DNA of 64,000 nt from Jatrophihabitans sp. GAS493 (GTDB lineage Bacteria; Actinomycetota; Actinomycetes; Mycobacteriales; Jatrophihabitantaceae): positions 3,706,001 to 3,770,000 of the forward strand of contig NZ_LT907982.1 of assembly GCF_900230215.1 (NCBI RefSeq), written 5' to 3'. A program made the translations under genes and the position numbers. The notes under the pieces were generated by a model, which was given only the letters and a program-made list of their open reading frames with translations, made no database searches and was not told the DNA's origin. How positions within the stretch are numbered: the first letter of the stretch is position 1; every line of letters begins with the position of its first letter. Shown piece by piece: positions 52,462 to 61,111 of this stretch.

Positions 52462-54920
52462 CCCGGCCTTCGGCCACTCTCGAGTCGGGAGGGTCGACGG
52501 CGACGGCCCCGCAGGCGCGACCACCAACGGGACGCCCCCCGACCCACCGGTCGCCGCTCGGACCACCCGCACTGGCACTCACGCCGGACACGCGGGCGAC
52601 GCTGATCGTGATGGTGGCGACCTGCTGTGCGGTGGTGCCGCTGCGGGCGCTGTTCACCGATACGAACTGGATCTACTTCACCTGGCTGTCGATCGTGCTG
52701 CTGCTGGCTCCGGCCGCGGCACTGCGGATGCGATGGGAGGCGCATATCGCGCAGGTGCTTCCCGGCCTGGCATTGGTGACCCTGCTGGTCACCGCCCGCT
52801 TTCTGCCCGACCAGGCGATTGGTGGACTCCTGCCGACCCCCGGCTCGGGCGCGGCGATCTCCAGCTACGGCGCTGACCTCGGCACCTACATCCGCGATAC
52901 CGTGTCGCCGGACCAGTCCATCCCGGCAGCCATCTTCGTCCTGACGGTCCTGATGGTCGCGGTCGGCGTCTTCAGTGACGCCATCGCAGTCGTCTTCCGA
53001 GCGGGTGCGCTGCTCGCCGCGCCGTATCTGCTGATCCTCACCCTCTGCGCGTCAGTTCCACGCACGCCCGTCCCGTGGTGGTCCTTCGCGGTGGTCGCCG
53101 CGGGCTACCTGCTGCTGCTCTCCGAGGGGGCGCGCGAGCAGCACCTGCGCTGGGGACCGGTGATGGCCGGTCGCAATAGTTCCGACTCCTCCCCCCGTCG
53201 GGTCTCCGTCGTCGCCGCCACCGGAATGCGAATCGGCGCCGTTGCTTTCGTGACTGCACTGGTATTGGCGGCGGTGCTGCCGAGTAATTCGCACAATCCG
53301 CTGGCCAACGCGGTCCACAACGGCGATTCGGCCACCAATGGCAGCGGCGGCAACGGCACGGCGCTCGACCCGTTCGTGTCACTGAAGGGGAACCTCAAAC
53401 GCACCACCCCCATCCCATTGCTGTCCGTGCACGTCACCGGCGCGAACCCGTACTACCTGCGGCAGCTGGTACTCGACAACTTCACCGGGACGCGGTGGCA
53501 GCAGAGCCTCAACTCGCCGACCGTCGGTCTCCGGCAGGACGACCTGCCGATGATCCCGGATGACCAGCCGGCGAATGCGGTCCAGTACGACGCCAACATC
53601 ACCGTCAAACAGCTTTCGGGCAACGCACCGACCCTGCAATCTCCGTCCGCTATCCACGGTCTGGCCCGAGGCACGACGTGGAACGAACGAACCGCCGTGG
53701 TCGGCGGTCCAGGTCTGCGCTCCGGCGAGCGTTATACGGTCACCGTCAGCGCTCCTCAGCCGACCAGCGCAGACCTGGCCGCCGCACCAGACCTGGTCAA
53801 CCCGACGATCAGCGATGTCGCCGCAGACCTGGACACTCCAACCACCCTCCCTCCCCAGATTGCTCAGTTGACCGCGCGAATCGTGGCCGGTCTGACCGGC
53901 CCGTATGCCAAGGCCCGCGCGTTGTCGGATTACTTCACGACGCCGGCCAACGGCTTCACCTACACGCTTTCGACAAAGCTGGGCGACTCCGGCAACGATC
54001 TGCTCGACTTCCTGACGAATAAGCAGGGTTTCTGCCAGCAGTACGCGGGCGCGATGGCGGTGATGCTGCGATTGGCCGGGGTCCCGTCCCGGGTCGTCAT
54101 CGGCTACACCCACGACCAGGCCGACAGCGGCGGAAACTTCGGCGTGACCACCAGCGATGCGCACGCCTGGGTGGAGGCCTACTTCACCGGATTTGGCTGG
54201 ACTGCCTTTGACCCCACTCCGTTGAACGGCGCGGACGCGGCCCGGGCCCAGAGCCTGCCTTATGTGCCGGCTCCGGTCACCAACAACCAACCGGTTCCGA
54301 GTACCTCGCCCCGGGCGACGGCGGCTCCGGTCGCACCGACCAAACCCCGCAACCAGCCCTCAACTGATGCAAGTTCCGCGAACTCCAATCAGAGCGCATG
54401 GTGGTCGGGTCCGCTGGGCACCGTGAGCGCCTCAGTGTTGGGGCTGCTTGCGGTGACGCTGATCGTGCTGCTCATTCCAGTCGCGCGTCGTGCAGTGCTG
54501 CGTCAGCGAAGGATTTCGGCGGCTACCGCCGACCCGCTCTGGGACGAACTCACCGCGACCGCACGGGACCTGGGCTACGTCTGGTCACCGTCGAGATCAC
54601 CGCGCCAGGTCACCGCTCTGCTCGGTGCCACTGCTGTTCAGGGCGAGGCACTGAATTCGCTCACGACCCTGTCTGATGCCGTCGAGCAGGCTCGCTACGG
54701 CCGACCGAGCAGTAGCGCGCACAGGGGTGCCGATCGGGCGCTGGTGGAGGACCTAAAGGCGGTGGAGTCGGCGCTGCGGGACAACCGCGGCAAAGCGGCA
54801 CGTCTACAGGCCCGCTTCATGCCGGCGGACGGGTGGAGCGGGCTGCGACTGGTACTACGCGGAGGCTGGGGCCGCAGCAGGTCGCGAAGCAGTTCCGGAG
54901 GAGATGGCGCTGACGGCTAG
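52458..54920 (+). CDS. transglutaminase-like membrane protein (TgpA/DUF3488-transglutaminase-DUF4129)
   Basis: An 820-aa protein. After a polar start come about seven membrane helices (residues about 48-275, the DUF3488 region), an extracytoplasmic domain with a transglutaminase core, another membrane helix (about 655-675) and a cytoplasmic DUF4129-like tail. The Cys-His-Asp triad is visible in NKQGFCQQYAGAMAVMLR, TSDAHAWVEAYF and WTAFDPTPLN. Related proteins (TgpA) are needed for envelope integrity in some bacteria; the acyl acceptor is unknown. The start ATG 52458 overlaps the DUF58 stop; the 3' end overlaps the convergent DUF3040 gene by 4 bases. Confidence 0.92.
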   Translation: MTRPSATLESGGSTATAPQARPPTGRPPTHRSPLGPPALALTPDTRATLIVMVATCCAVVPLRALFTDTNWIYFTWLSIVLLLAPAAALRMRWEAHIAQVLPGLALVTLLVTARFLPDQAIGGLLPTPGSGAAISSYGADLGTYIRDTVSPDQSIPAAIFVLTVLMVAVGVFSDAIAVVFRAGALLAAPYLLILTLCASVPRTPVPWWSFAVVAAGYLLLLSEGAREQHLRWGPVMAGRNSSDSSPRRVSVVAATGMRIGAVAFVTALVLAAVLPSNSHNPLANAVHNGDSATNGSGGNGTALDPFVSLKGNLKRTTPIPLLSVHVTGANPYYLRQLVLDNFTGTRWQQSLNSPTVGLRQDDLPMIPDDQPANAVQYDANITVKQLSGNAPTLQSPSAIHGLARGTTWNERTAVVGGPGLRSGERYTVTVSAPQPTSADLAAAPDLVNPTISDVAADLDTPTTLPPQIAQLTARIVAGLTGPYAKARALSDYFTTPANGFTYTLSTKLGDSGNDLLDFLTNKQGFCQQYAGAMAVMLRLAGVPSRVVIGYTHDQADSGGNFGVTTSDAHAWVEAYFTGFGWTAFDPTPLNGADAARAQSLPYVPAPVTNNQPVPSTSPRATAAPVAPTKPRNQPSTDASSANSNQSAWWSGPLGTVSASVLGLLAVTLIVLLIPVARRAVLRQRRISAATADPLWDELTATARDLGYVWSPSRSPRQVTALLGATAVQGEALNSLTTLSDAVEQARYGRPSSSAHRGADRALVEDLKAVESALRDNRGKAARLQARFMPADGWSGLRLVLRGGWGRSRSRSSSGGDGADG

Positions 54921-55294
54921 TTCTCGTCGAAGCGGCGCTTGAGCCGATCTTCCATCCGACTGCGAACGCCGTCCTTGCGAGCCGTGTTGCTGTTCGCCTG
55001 GTTCGACGCCGTCGGCGGCGCCGCGTTGCGGGCGGTGAGCAGCGTGGTGGCGTAGACGCAGGACGCGACTATCAGCACAAATCCGAGAACACCCAGCACG
55101 ATGAGCTTGGCCGCCAAGCCGGCGAGCACGATGGCGAGGCCACCGACAACACCGAACAGACAGAGCACCAACCATCGGCGAGCATGCGACCTGGGGCGGG
55201 CGCTGCGCACGGTTGTAGCGAACTTGGGGTCTTCGGCGTAAAGCGCCTGTTCGATCTGGTCGAGCAGTTGTTGCTCACGATCGGAGAGCGGCAC
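54917..55294 (-). CDS. DUF3040 family membrane protein
   Basis: A 125-aa protein beginning PLSDREQQLLDQIEQALYAEDPKFA, the DUF3040 signature, then two hydrophobic helices (about 42-60 and 65-84) and a basic tail ending RSRMEDRLKRRFDEN. Proteins of this type lie beside mraZ in mycobacteria and many other actinobacteria; the role is unknown. The GTG at 55294 has a very strong ribosome site (AAGGAGGG, 4-base spacing), which fixes the start within a longer open frame. It is separated from dinB and has degenerate 13-base repeats upstream. Confidence 0.9.
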   Translation of the reverse strand: MPLSDREQQLLDQIEQALYAEDPKFATTVRSARPRSHARRWLVLCLFGVVGGLAIVLAGLAAKLIVLGVLGFVLIVASCVYATTLLTARNAAPPTASNQANSNTARKDGVRSRMEDRLKRRFDEN

Positions 55295-55333
55295 TGTGCC
55301 CTCCTTAGCTTTGGGCTGATGCGAAGTAGATCT

Positions 55334-55372
55334 ACGGGCAATTCTGAGGGGCAAATCTAACGGGCAATACTT
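55334..55372. repeat. three 13-base direct repeats upstream of the DUF3040 gene
   Basis: GGGCAA occurs at about 55336, 55349 and 55362 in 13-base register (units ACGGGCAATTCTG, AGGGGCAAATCTA, ACGGGCAATACTT). They lie 40-78 bases upstream of the GTG start in an AT-richer stretch and could be binding sites for a regulator. No known motif was recognised. Confidence 0.45.
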
Positions 55373-55532
55373 TAGTTGTACACGTTCTGACGCGTTGTGG
55401 CTGGCATTCGTTCAAAGTTTCGCCGAACGAGTAACACACCTGTCATGTTCGAGCATACGAGCCGTTTCGGCTTGGCGAAAGCTGCAACCGAAATAGGCGG
55501 AGATCTTCTCAGGTTCATCGCCGCCGACTCGG

Positions 55533-56828
55533 TCATTTCGGGCGTTGACGGTTGGTTTCGGGCGCCCGTAGCAGCGAAGCCCGGCTCAGCGCCGAATCCC
55601 CGAAGCGGGCCCGTGCGGCGTCTGCCACCAGCTCCGACTTGGCCCTCGCCCGGGCGCGCGCGTCCGGCGCCGACGCGGCCAGCGGCCGGCCACTGTCGGC
55701 CGGCACCGGGTCGAGATCGAAACTGAGCTGCTGCGACGTGCTCGCTGCCTCGCGCAGGTTCTCGCACTTCACGCCGACCAGCCTGATTCGCGGGCGATCC
55801 AAGGCGAGGTGATCGTAGAGATCGGCCACCTCGGCGTGAATCGCATCGGTGGTGTCCACCCAGGTCGGCAGCGTTCGCACGCGGGTGATCGTCGTGAAGT
55901 CGGCGAAGCGGATCTTGATCCCGACGGTCCGAGCAACCAATCCGCGCGATCTCACGCGTGCGGAGACGTCGGCCGACAAGCGCAGGAGTTCGGTGTGGAC
56001 CTGATCGGCCCGGGTGAGGTCTGTGTCGTAGGTCCGGTCCGAGCTGATCGAGCGCTCAGGCTCTCGCTCGGTGACGGCCCGCGAGTCACGCCCCCAGGAG
56101 AGATCGTGCAAGTGCTGTGCCGTGCTGACGCCAACCGCGCGTCGCAGGGTGTCCAGCGGAGTCGCGGCAAGGTCGGCGACGCTGCGGATGCCGAGGCGGT
56201 GCAGTGGTTCGGCGGTGCGCGCCCCCACCCCCCAGAGCACCGTCACCGGGAGCGGATGCAGGAATTGCAAGACTCCGTCCGCCGGGACGACCAGCAGGCC
56301 GTTCGGTTTGCAGCGGGCCGAGGCCAGCTTGGCCACGAACTTGCTGGTGGCCACGCCGACCGAGCAGGTGAGTCCGAGCGCGTCGAAGACGCTCCGTCGA
56401 ATGCCCTCGGCGGTCTCCCGGGGCGGGCCGTTGAGTCGGCGGACGCCGGAGATGTCCAGGAAAGCCTCGTCGAGCGACAGCGGCTCGACGTGCGGCGTGA
56501 CATCCCGCAGAATCGCCATGACCTGCTGGGATGCGGCGGTGTAGGCCTCCCGGTCGGGGGCAATCACCACCGCCTGCGGGCAGAGCCGAAGCGCCTGGCC
56601 GATCGGCATAGCGCTGCGGACGCCGTATCGTCGTGCGGCGTAGGACGCCGCGGCCACCACCCCGCGCACTCCCCCGCCGACGATGACCGGCTTGGAGCGC
56701 AGCTCGGGGCGGCGCCGGATCTCCACGCTGGCGAAGAAGGCGTCCATATCGACGTGCAGGATTGTGCAGCCTGCGTCGTCGGCCGAGGCATCTGAGGCGG
56801 CCCGAGGCACATCGGCGCTACGCCCCAT
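55533..56828 (-). CDS. dinB: DNA polymerase IV (DinB)
   Basis: A 431-aa Y-family translesion polymerase. Palm motifs HVDMDAFFASVE (Asp27, Asp29) and SLDEAFLDIS (Asp120, Glu121) hold the catalytic metals; YGVRSAMPIGQA, CSVGVATSKFVAKLAS and the HhH segment VTVLWGVGARTAEPLHRLG follow. A C-terminal QQLSFDL fits a beta-clamp-binding peptide. It is the last gene of the HEPN-methyltransferase-dinB run, which has a LexA box at its head. The ATG at 56828 is embedded in 16-base tandem repeats that copy its ribosome site. Confidence 0.96.
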   Translation of the reverse strand: MGRSADVPRAASDASADDAGCTILHVDMDAFFASVEIRRRPELRSKPVIVGGGVRGVVAAASYAARRYGVRSAMPIGQALRLCPQAVVIAPDREAYTAASQQVMAILRDVTPHVEPLSLDEAFLDISGVRRLNGPPRETAEGIRRSVFDALGLTCSVGVATSKFVAKLASARCKPNGLLVVPADGVLQFLHPLPVTVLWGVGARTAEPLHRLGIRSVADLAATPLDTLRRAVGVSTAQHLHDLSWGRDSRAVTEREPERSISSDRTYDTDLTRADQVHTELLRLSADVSARVRSRGLVARTVGIKIRFADFTTITRVRTLPTWVDTTDAIHAEVADLYDHLALDRPRIRLVGVKCENLREAASTSQQLSFDLDPVPADSGRPLAASAPDARARARAKSELVADAARARFGDSALSRASLLRAPETNRQRPK

Positions 56829-56878
56829 CAGTCACCTGCCCCATCAGTCACCTGCCCCATCAGTCACCCGTCCCATCG
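56823..56878. repeat. 16-base tandem repeat spanning the dinB start
   Basis: CCCCATCAGTCACCTG is repeated three and a half times in exact 16-base register (A of CCCCA at 56827, 56843, 56859; CCCA at 56875). On the minus strand each unit contains an AGGTGA-like ribosome site followed by ATG. Because 16 is not a multiple of 3, the ATGs at 56828, 56844 and 56860 are in different frames; only 56828 opens dinB. Confidence 0.93.
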
Positions 56879-56914
56879 GACATCCGGCACCGGCAGCCAT
56901 GCGGCGGGTCGAAC

Positions 56915-57781
56915 CTAGGCGGGGCGTCGGGCGAGCAGCCGCAGCCGCCCGGCGATGTCACGAAATGGCGGTAGCTGCGCCCCGAGCGATTCGAGCTCGC
57001 CGACCACTTCGGCCGCGTAGGGCAACCCGTCTATCTCGCCACCTGGGATGAGTTCGGTGAAGACGCCGACCCCGTGAACCTGCTCCACCAGTAGACCGGC
57101 AGTAACGCAGGCCGCAGTCACTTCCGCAACTCCGAGACGCAGCTGACGGGCCTGACCGGCATCGGCGCCGGCATCATGGGCGCCAGCAAGGACCCGCAAC
57201 TCCTGCAGCGCCACCCCGACTTCGCCCGAGAGCACCCGGGCCAGGACCGTGGAGACGGGGTTCGCGACCAGGATGCTGATCAGCCCGCCCGGCCGAACCG
57301 AGGCCGCTAGGAATGACACCGCGCCGGCCAGGGCATCGATCGAGTCGAGCGCCTCCAGGACACCGTGCGCGACGACCAGGTCATAGCCACCCTCCGGCGC
57401 ATCGCTGAGCCCGGTGGGGTCGGGTGCCTCGAGGTCGCCCTGGACCGCCTTCACGTGCGAGGAGACGCCGGCCTCCTGCGCCCGTCGGTTCAAGGTGGCG
57501 AGAGCATCGATGCTGATGTCGAGCACTGTGACCTCGGCGCCGGCCTGGGCGAGGGGGACGGCGAGCGTGCCGGTGCCGCCGCCGCAGTCGAGGACGGTCG
57601 GGGTTCGCCCAGCGACGGTGACCTCCTGCAGCGACGCGCGAACGAGGCCCCAGACCGCCGCTTGGCGGAGAGCAGAGGGGCGGCTGCCGGCTGCGCGCGG
57701 ATCACCGCCGCCAATCACCGATGATCGAACGTCTGATGAATAGCGGTCGGCGGGGCCGCCGTCGTCGAGTGCCACGGTCAT
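56915..57781 (-). CDS. SAM-dependent methyltransferase
   Basis: A 288-aa class I methyltransferase. Motif I is TVLDCGGGTGTLAVPLAQAG, an acidic residue ends the next strand (VTVLDIS), and the post-I and motif IV segments (VQGDLEAPDP, YDLVVAHGVLEAL) are typical of small-molecule, UbiE/CmoA-like enzymes. The substrate is unknown. A family member often lies next to the SAV_6107 HEPN gene and dinB in actinobacteria. ATG 57781 is preferred; the frame runs further upstream without good support. It is 86 bases from both neighbours and probably shares the LexA-controlled transcript. Confidence 0.85.
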   Translation of the reverse strand: MTVALDDGGPADRYSSDVRSSVIGGGDPRAAGSRPSALRQAAVWGLVRASLQEVTVAGRTPTVLDCGGGTGTLAVPLAQAGAEVTVLDISIDALATLNRRAQEAGVSSHVKAVQGDLEAPDPTGLSDAPEGGYDLVVAHGVLEALDSIDALAGAVSFLAASVRPGGLISILVANPVSTVLARVLSGEVGVALQELRVLAGAHDAGADAGQARQLRLGVAEVTAACVTAGLLVEQVHGVGVFTELIPGGEIDGLPYAAEVVGELESLGAQLPPFRDIAGRLRLLARRPA

Positions 57782-57867
57782 TGACCCTAGTCGTGATGCA
57801 TACACAATTTCACTGCCTGACCATTTTGACCCTAGTTCTGCGGCGTGTTCACGGGTGACGTCGTCTA

Positions 57868-58305
57868 TCAGCTCGCGATCGGCTCGGCGAGCAGGCCGAG
57901 TGAGCCCTCCACGATTCGCAGGAAATCGAAGGCGGCTCGTAGTTGGTCGTCGGCGTCTCGCGAGGTCACAACGTTGACCGACCCGGCCTCGATCGCCTCC
58001 CGCTTGCCGGCGCCGGAGGCGAAGTAAGCCGCCCAATCGGAGAACTCGGGCGCGGTGGAGTCGATCAGCACCCAGGCGCTTCGCAACCGACGAGGACCGG
58101 AGGCTGGACGAGCACGCTCGGCCAGCAGCGCCGCCGCGGTTCGTAGCGCGCTGAGATGGGCCAGCCGGAACCGCTCGGCCGCGCTCGGCGCGTCCACCGC
58201 TTCAGCAAGGACGCTCCGCGCGTGCGAGACGAGCGACACCGCGCTGCGGGAGACGGGCGCCGGCGGAACCCCAGTGCCGCCGGTGGAGAGAATCGAGTGA
58301 ACCAT
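57868..58305 (-). CDS. SAV_6107 family HEPN-domain protein
   Basis: A 145-aa all-alpha protein of the SAV_6107-like HEPN family. The characteristic stretches are RFRLAHLSALRTAAALLAERA, RSAWVLIDSTAPEFSDWAAYF and AFDFLRIVEGSL. HEPN proteins are often RNA- or nucleotide-binding and some are RNases, but the RxxxxH catalytic motif is not evident here and the function is open. ATG 58305 has AGAGGGG 8 bases upstream. The gene heads the dinB operon directly behind a perfect LexA box and a good promoter. Confidence 0.87.
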   Translation of the reverse strand: MVHSILSTGGTGVPPAPVSRSAVSLVSHARSVLAEAVDAPSAAERFRLAHLSALRTAAALLAERARPASGPRRLRSAWVLIDSTAPEFSDWAAYFASGAGKREAIEAGSVNVVTSRDADDQLRAAFDFLRIVEGSLGLLAEPIAS

Positions 58306-58322
58306 GGAGAATACCCCTCTGT

Positions 58323-58338
58323 TCGAACTTATGTTCGA
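58323..58338. promoter_or_regulatory. LexA SOS box
   Basis: TCGAACTTATGTTCGA is a perfect match to the actinobacterial SOS consensus TCGAAC-N4-GTTCGA. It lies 18 bases upstream of the HEPN start codon and abuts the predicted -10, where LexA binding would block transcription of HEPN-methyltransferase-dinB. Confidence 0.93.
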
Positions 58339-58366
58339 TCGTATCGCATCTGCAACCGCTGTTCAA
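58338..58366 (-). promoter_or_regulatory. promoter of the HEPN-methyltransferase-dinB operon
   Basis: Minus-strand TTGAAC (58366-58361) and TACGAT (58343-58338) are separated by 17 bases, close to the sigma-70-type consensus. The start point would fall near 58331, inside the LexA box, giving a leader of about 25 bases. Confidence 0.75.
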
Positions 58367-58407
58367 GGATCTGCCGCGACTACAGGTGAGTCGCAGAGCC
58401 CAGCGAT

Positions 58408-58433
58408 GTCAGACGCTAGCGAGGGGGTCTGAC
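58408..58433. other. inverted repeat between the cobA end and the dinB operon promoter
   Basis: GTCAGAC (58408-58414) and GTCTGAC (58427-58433) form a perfect 7-base stem with a 12-base loop. It could terminate cobA transcription, although no U-tract follows, or be an operator. Confidence 0.4.
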
Positions 58434-58501
58434 AATTTCCGGTCCCGGAGTGCAGCTCCGAGACGCAGCGCGGATGCGCAGCAGTCTGGGGAGCCTGGCG
58501 T

Positions 58502-59731
58502 TCAGTCGCTCGCGGCAGTTCCGGTTGGATCGAAGAGATCAACCACCTCACCGACGATCACCACGCTGGGCGCGCTCAGGCCGGCTTCCCGAACCTGGGA
58601 CGCCAGGTCGCCGAGCGTGGACCGCACCGTCTGCTGGCCGGCGAGAGTCGCTCGGTGTATCGCCGCGGCGGGAGTCTGAGCGGGGCGACCGTGCCGAATA
58701 AGCTCGCTCGTGATCTCCCCCAGGTGCTCCATGGCCATCAGCAACACGATCGTCGCCGGGCCGGTGGCCAGCGTGGCCCAATCGAAGCCCTTCGAGCCGC
58801 TGGCCGGATCGAGATGCCCCGAGACAACCGCGAAGTCGGCCGCCACCCCACGATGGGTCAGTGGAATCTGCGCGGCCGCGGGAGCGGCCAGTGCCGAGCT
58901 GATTCCGGGCACAACACTCACCGGAATACCGGCTGCCATGCAGGCCAGCATCTCCTCGGAACCGCGACCGAAGACGAATGGATCGCCACCCTTGAGACGG
59001 ACCACCCGCTTCCCGGCTCCGGCCCGGGCAATCAGGATCTCGTTGATCTGCGCCTGCGTCAGGTTGTGTCGATGGGCGGACTTTCCGCAGTCGATGATCT
59101 CCACGTGATCGGGCAGATCGGCCAGCAGTTCTCTGGGAGCCAGGCGGTCGACCACGACGACATCGGCCTCCGCGACCAGGCGGCGGCCACGGACGGTGAT
59201 CAGCTCGGGATGGCCGGGACCGCCACCGACCAGTGCCACCGACCCATGCTTGGCCGCGCGCACCGGGCGGGATTCGAGCGAACCGAGATCGATCGCCAAG
59301 GCGATCGCGTCCCGCAGGGCGAGCGAACGCTGCGGGTCGTCTCCGCTGGTGATTGCGACGGTGACTTCGCCGCGGCGCAGCAGAGCCGGAGTTCGGGCTG
59401 ACCCACCGGGCGCGTGGTCGGAGCGAATACAGAAGACCCGCGCTCGGGCCGCGACCGACGCCACAATCTCATTGGTCCGGGCATCGTCGGTGCAGGCGCA
59501 GACGAGCCACGCGCCGTCAATGTCGCCCTCGACGAAGGTTCGCCGGGTGACGGTGAGCTGTGGGCCGGCCTGAGCGTTGAGCTCGGCGACGACCTCAGGC
59601 GCGACAACCTCGATCTGAGCCTGCGCCTCGAGCAGGCGGGTGACGCGGCGAGCCGCCACCGCACCGCCACCGACGACCAGCACCCGACGCCCGGCCAGGT
59701 CGAGCATCAGCGGGAAGTCAGTCACGGACAT
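58502..59731 (-). CDS. cysG: siroheme synthase: precorrin-2 dehydrogenase fused to uroporphyrinogen-III C-methyltransferase
   Basis: A 409-aa CysG-like protein. Residues 1-150 are the SirC/Met8-like NAD-dependent dehydrogenase (RRVLVVGGGAVAARRVTRLL; CIRSDHAPGGSARTPALLRRG). Residues about 155-400 are the SAM-dependent methyltransferase (VALVGGGPGHPELITVRG, VRLKGGDPFVFGRGSEE, VVPGISSALAAPA, PLTHRG). Together they turn uroporphyrinogen III into sirohydrochlorin or siroheme, the cofactor of the sulfite reductase encoded at the right end. ATG 59731 is preferred over an upstream ATG at 59776. It lies 119 bases after cysN in the same orientation. Confidence 0.93.
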   Translation of the reverse strand: MSVTDFPLMLDLAGRRVLVVGGGAVAARRVTRLLEAQAQIEVVAPEVVAELNAQAGPQLTVTRRTFVEGDIDGAWLVCACTDDARTNEIVASVAARARVFCIRSDHAPGGSARTPALLRRGEVTVAITSGDDPQRSLALRDAIALAIDLGSLESRPVRAAKHGSVALVGGGPGHPELITVRGRRLVAEADVVVVDRLAPRELLADLPDHVEIIDCGKSAHRHNLTQAQINEILIARAGAGKRVVRLKGGDPFVFGRGSEEMLACMAAGIPVSVVPGISSALAAPAAAQIPLTHRGVAADFAVVSGHLDPASGSKGFDWATLATGPATIVLLMAMEHLGEITSELIRHGRPAQTPAAAIHRATLAGQQTVRSTLGDLASQVREAGLSAPSVVIVGEVVDLFDPTGTAASD

Positions 59732-59850
59732 ATGGTCGCAGGCTCCGCCGATAGGACCACCAGCGAGCCGCCGCATTGTGCTGCAGAGCTACCTCCGGCA
59801 GCGCGTGGCAGCCCAGTGTCTGACGCCGCCGCGCCCGCGACCGGCGGCAT

Positions 59851-61107
59851 TCAGTTGGGGAATTCGGCGACCATGCCCGCCGCCACGGTCGCCCCAGAGG
59901 CGTCGTCGACGAGCAGGAAGGCACCAGTGGAACGATTCGTGGCGTAGGCATCGACGATGATCGGATCGGCCAGCCGGATGCGGACGTTCCCGATGTCATT
60001 GAGCCCGAGTTCCGTAGCGGGCTCACTCGTCACGGTCGCCACATCGAGCTTGCTGACCACCCCGTCCACGACCGCCCGCACGTCGCGGGTGGTGTGACGC
60101 AGCGAGAATCGGTCGCCCGCGCGGAGCGGACGGTCGGTCAGCCAGCAGAGGGTGGCGGTGACCTCTCGGGTGACGACCGGTCGCGGATCACGATCGACCG
60201 CGAGCAGGTCCCCGCGGGCGATGTCGATGTCGTCGGTCAGGCGCAGCACGACCGAGCGCCCGGCGGGTGCCTCAGTGAGCTCGCCGTCGGGCGTATCGAT
60301 GCCTTCGACGGCGCTGCTGCGCCCGGACGGGAGCACGACGATCTTGTCGCCGACCCGTAGCGTGCCGGCCTCGACCCGACCGGCGTATCCGCGGTAGTCG
60401 GGGTATTCGGCTGAACGGGGCCGGACGACGACCTGTACCGGGAATCGGGCTGGAACATCCAGGGCCGGCCGCGACTCGACATCCTCCAGGAACTGCAGCA
60501 GGGCGGGCCCGGTGTACCAATGCATGTGGGTCGATGCATCGACGACGTTGTCGCCGGCCAGGGCCGCGATCGGGATCGGGGTGAAACTCGCAAGTTTCAA
60601 GCTGGCCGCGGCTGCCGCGAAATCGGTGACGATCTGGTCGAAGACATCCTCCGCGTAGTCGACCAGATCCATCTTGTTCACGGCGAGCACGACGTGTTCT
60701 ACCCGCAGCAATTGCGCGACGGCGGCATGCCGCTTCGTCTGCTCAACCACACCGCTACGGGCGTCGACCAGAATCACCGCGACGTCAGCCGTCGATGCAC
60801 CGGTGACTGTATTTCGGGTGTACTGCACATGACCCGGCGTGTCGGCCAGGATGAACGTGCGCCGGGCAGTGGCGAAGTAGCGATAGGCCACGTCGATGGT
60901 GATGCCCTGCTCGCGCTCGGCGCGTAGCCCGTCGACCAACAGCGCCAGGTCGGCGCCGTCGTAACCACGTCGTTCACTTGCAGCCTCAACGGCGGTGAGC
61001 TGATCGCTCAGCACTGCCTTCGCATCGTGCAACAGGCGGCCGACGAGGGTGGATTTGCCATCGTCGACCGAGCCGGCCGTAACGACACGCAGAAGCTGTC
61101 CTGGCAT
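59851..61107 (-). CDS. cysN: sulfate adenylyltransferase subunit 1 (GTPase) CysN
   Basis: The regulatory GTPase of ATP sulfurylase, 418 aa, related to EF-Tu. G1 is AGSVDDGKSTLVGRLL, G3 is ADTPGHVQYTRN and G4 is NKMDLVD, followed by two beta-barrel domains. GTP hydrolysis drives APS formation by CysD. It lacks a fused APS kinase domain, in agreement with the separate cysC upstream. ATG 61107 is 4 bases after the cysD stop. Confidence 0.96.
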   Translation of the reverse strand: MPGQLLRVVTAGSVDDGKSTLVGRLLHDAKAVLSDQLTAVEAASERRGYDGADLALLVDGLRAEREQGITIDVAYRYFATARRTFILADTPGHVQYTRNTVTGASTADVAVILVDARSGVVEQTKRHAAVAQLLRVEHVVLAVNKMDLVDYAEDVFDQIVTDFAAAAASLKLASFTPIPIAALAGDNVVDASTHMHWYTGPALLQFLEDVESRPALDVPARFPVQVVVRPRSAEYPDYRGYAGRVEAGTLRVGDKIVVLPSGRSSAVEGIDTPDGELTEAPAGRSVVLRLTDDIDIARGDLLAVDRDPRPVVTREVTATLCWLTDRPLRAGDRFSLRHTTRDVRAVVDGVVSKLDVATVTSEPATELGLNDIGNVRIRLADPIIVDAYATNRSTGAFLLVDDASGATVAAGMVAEFPN

Positions 61108-61111
61108 GAGG

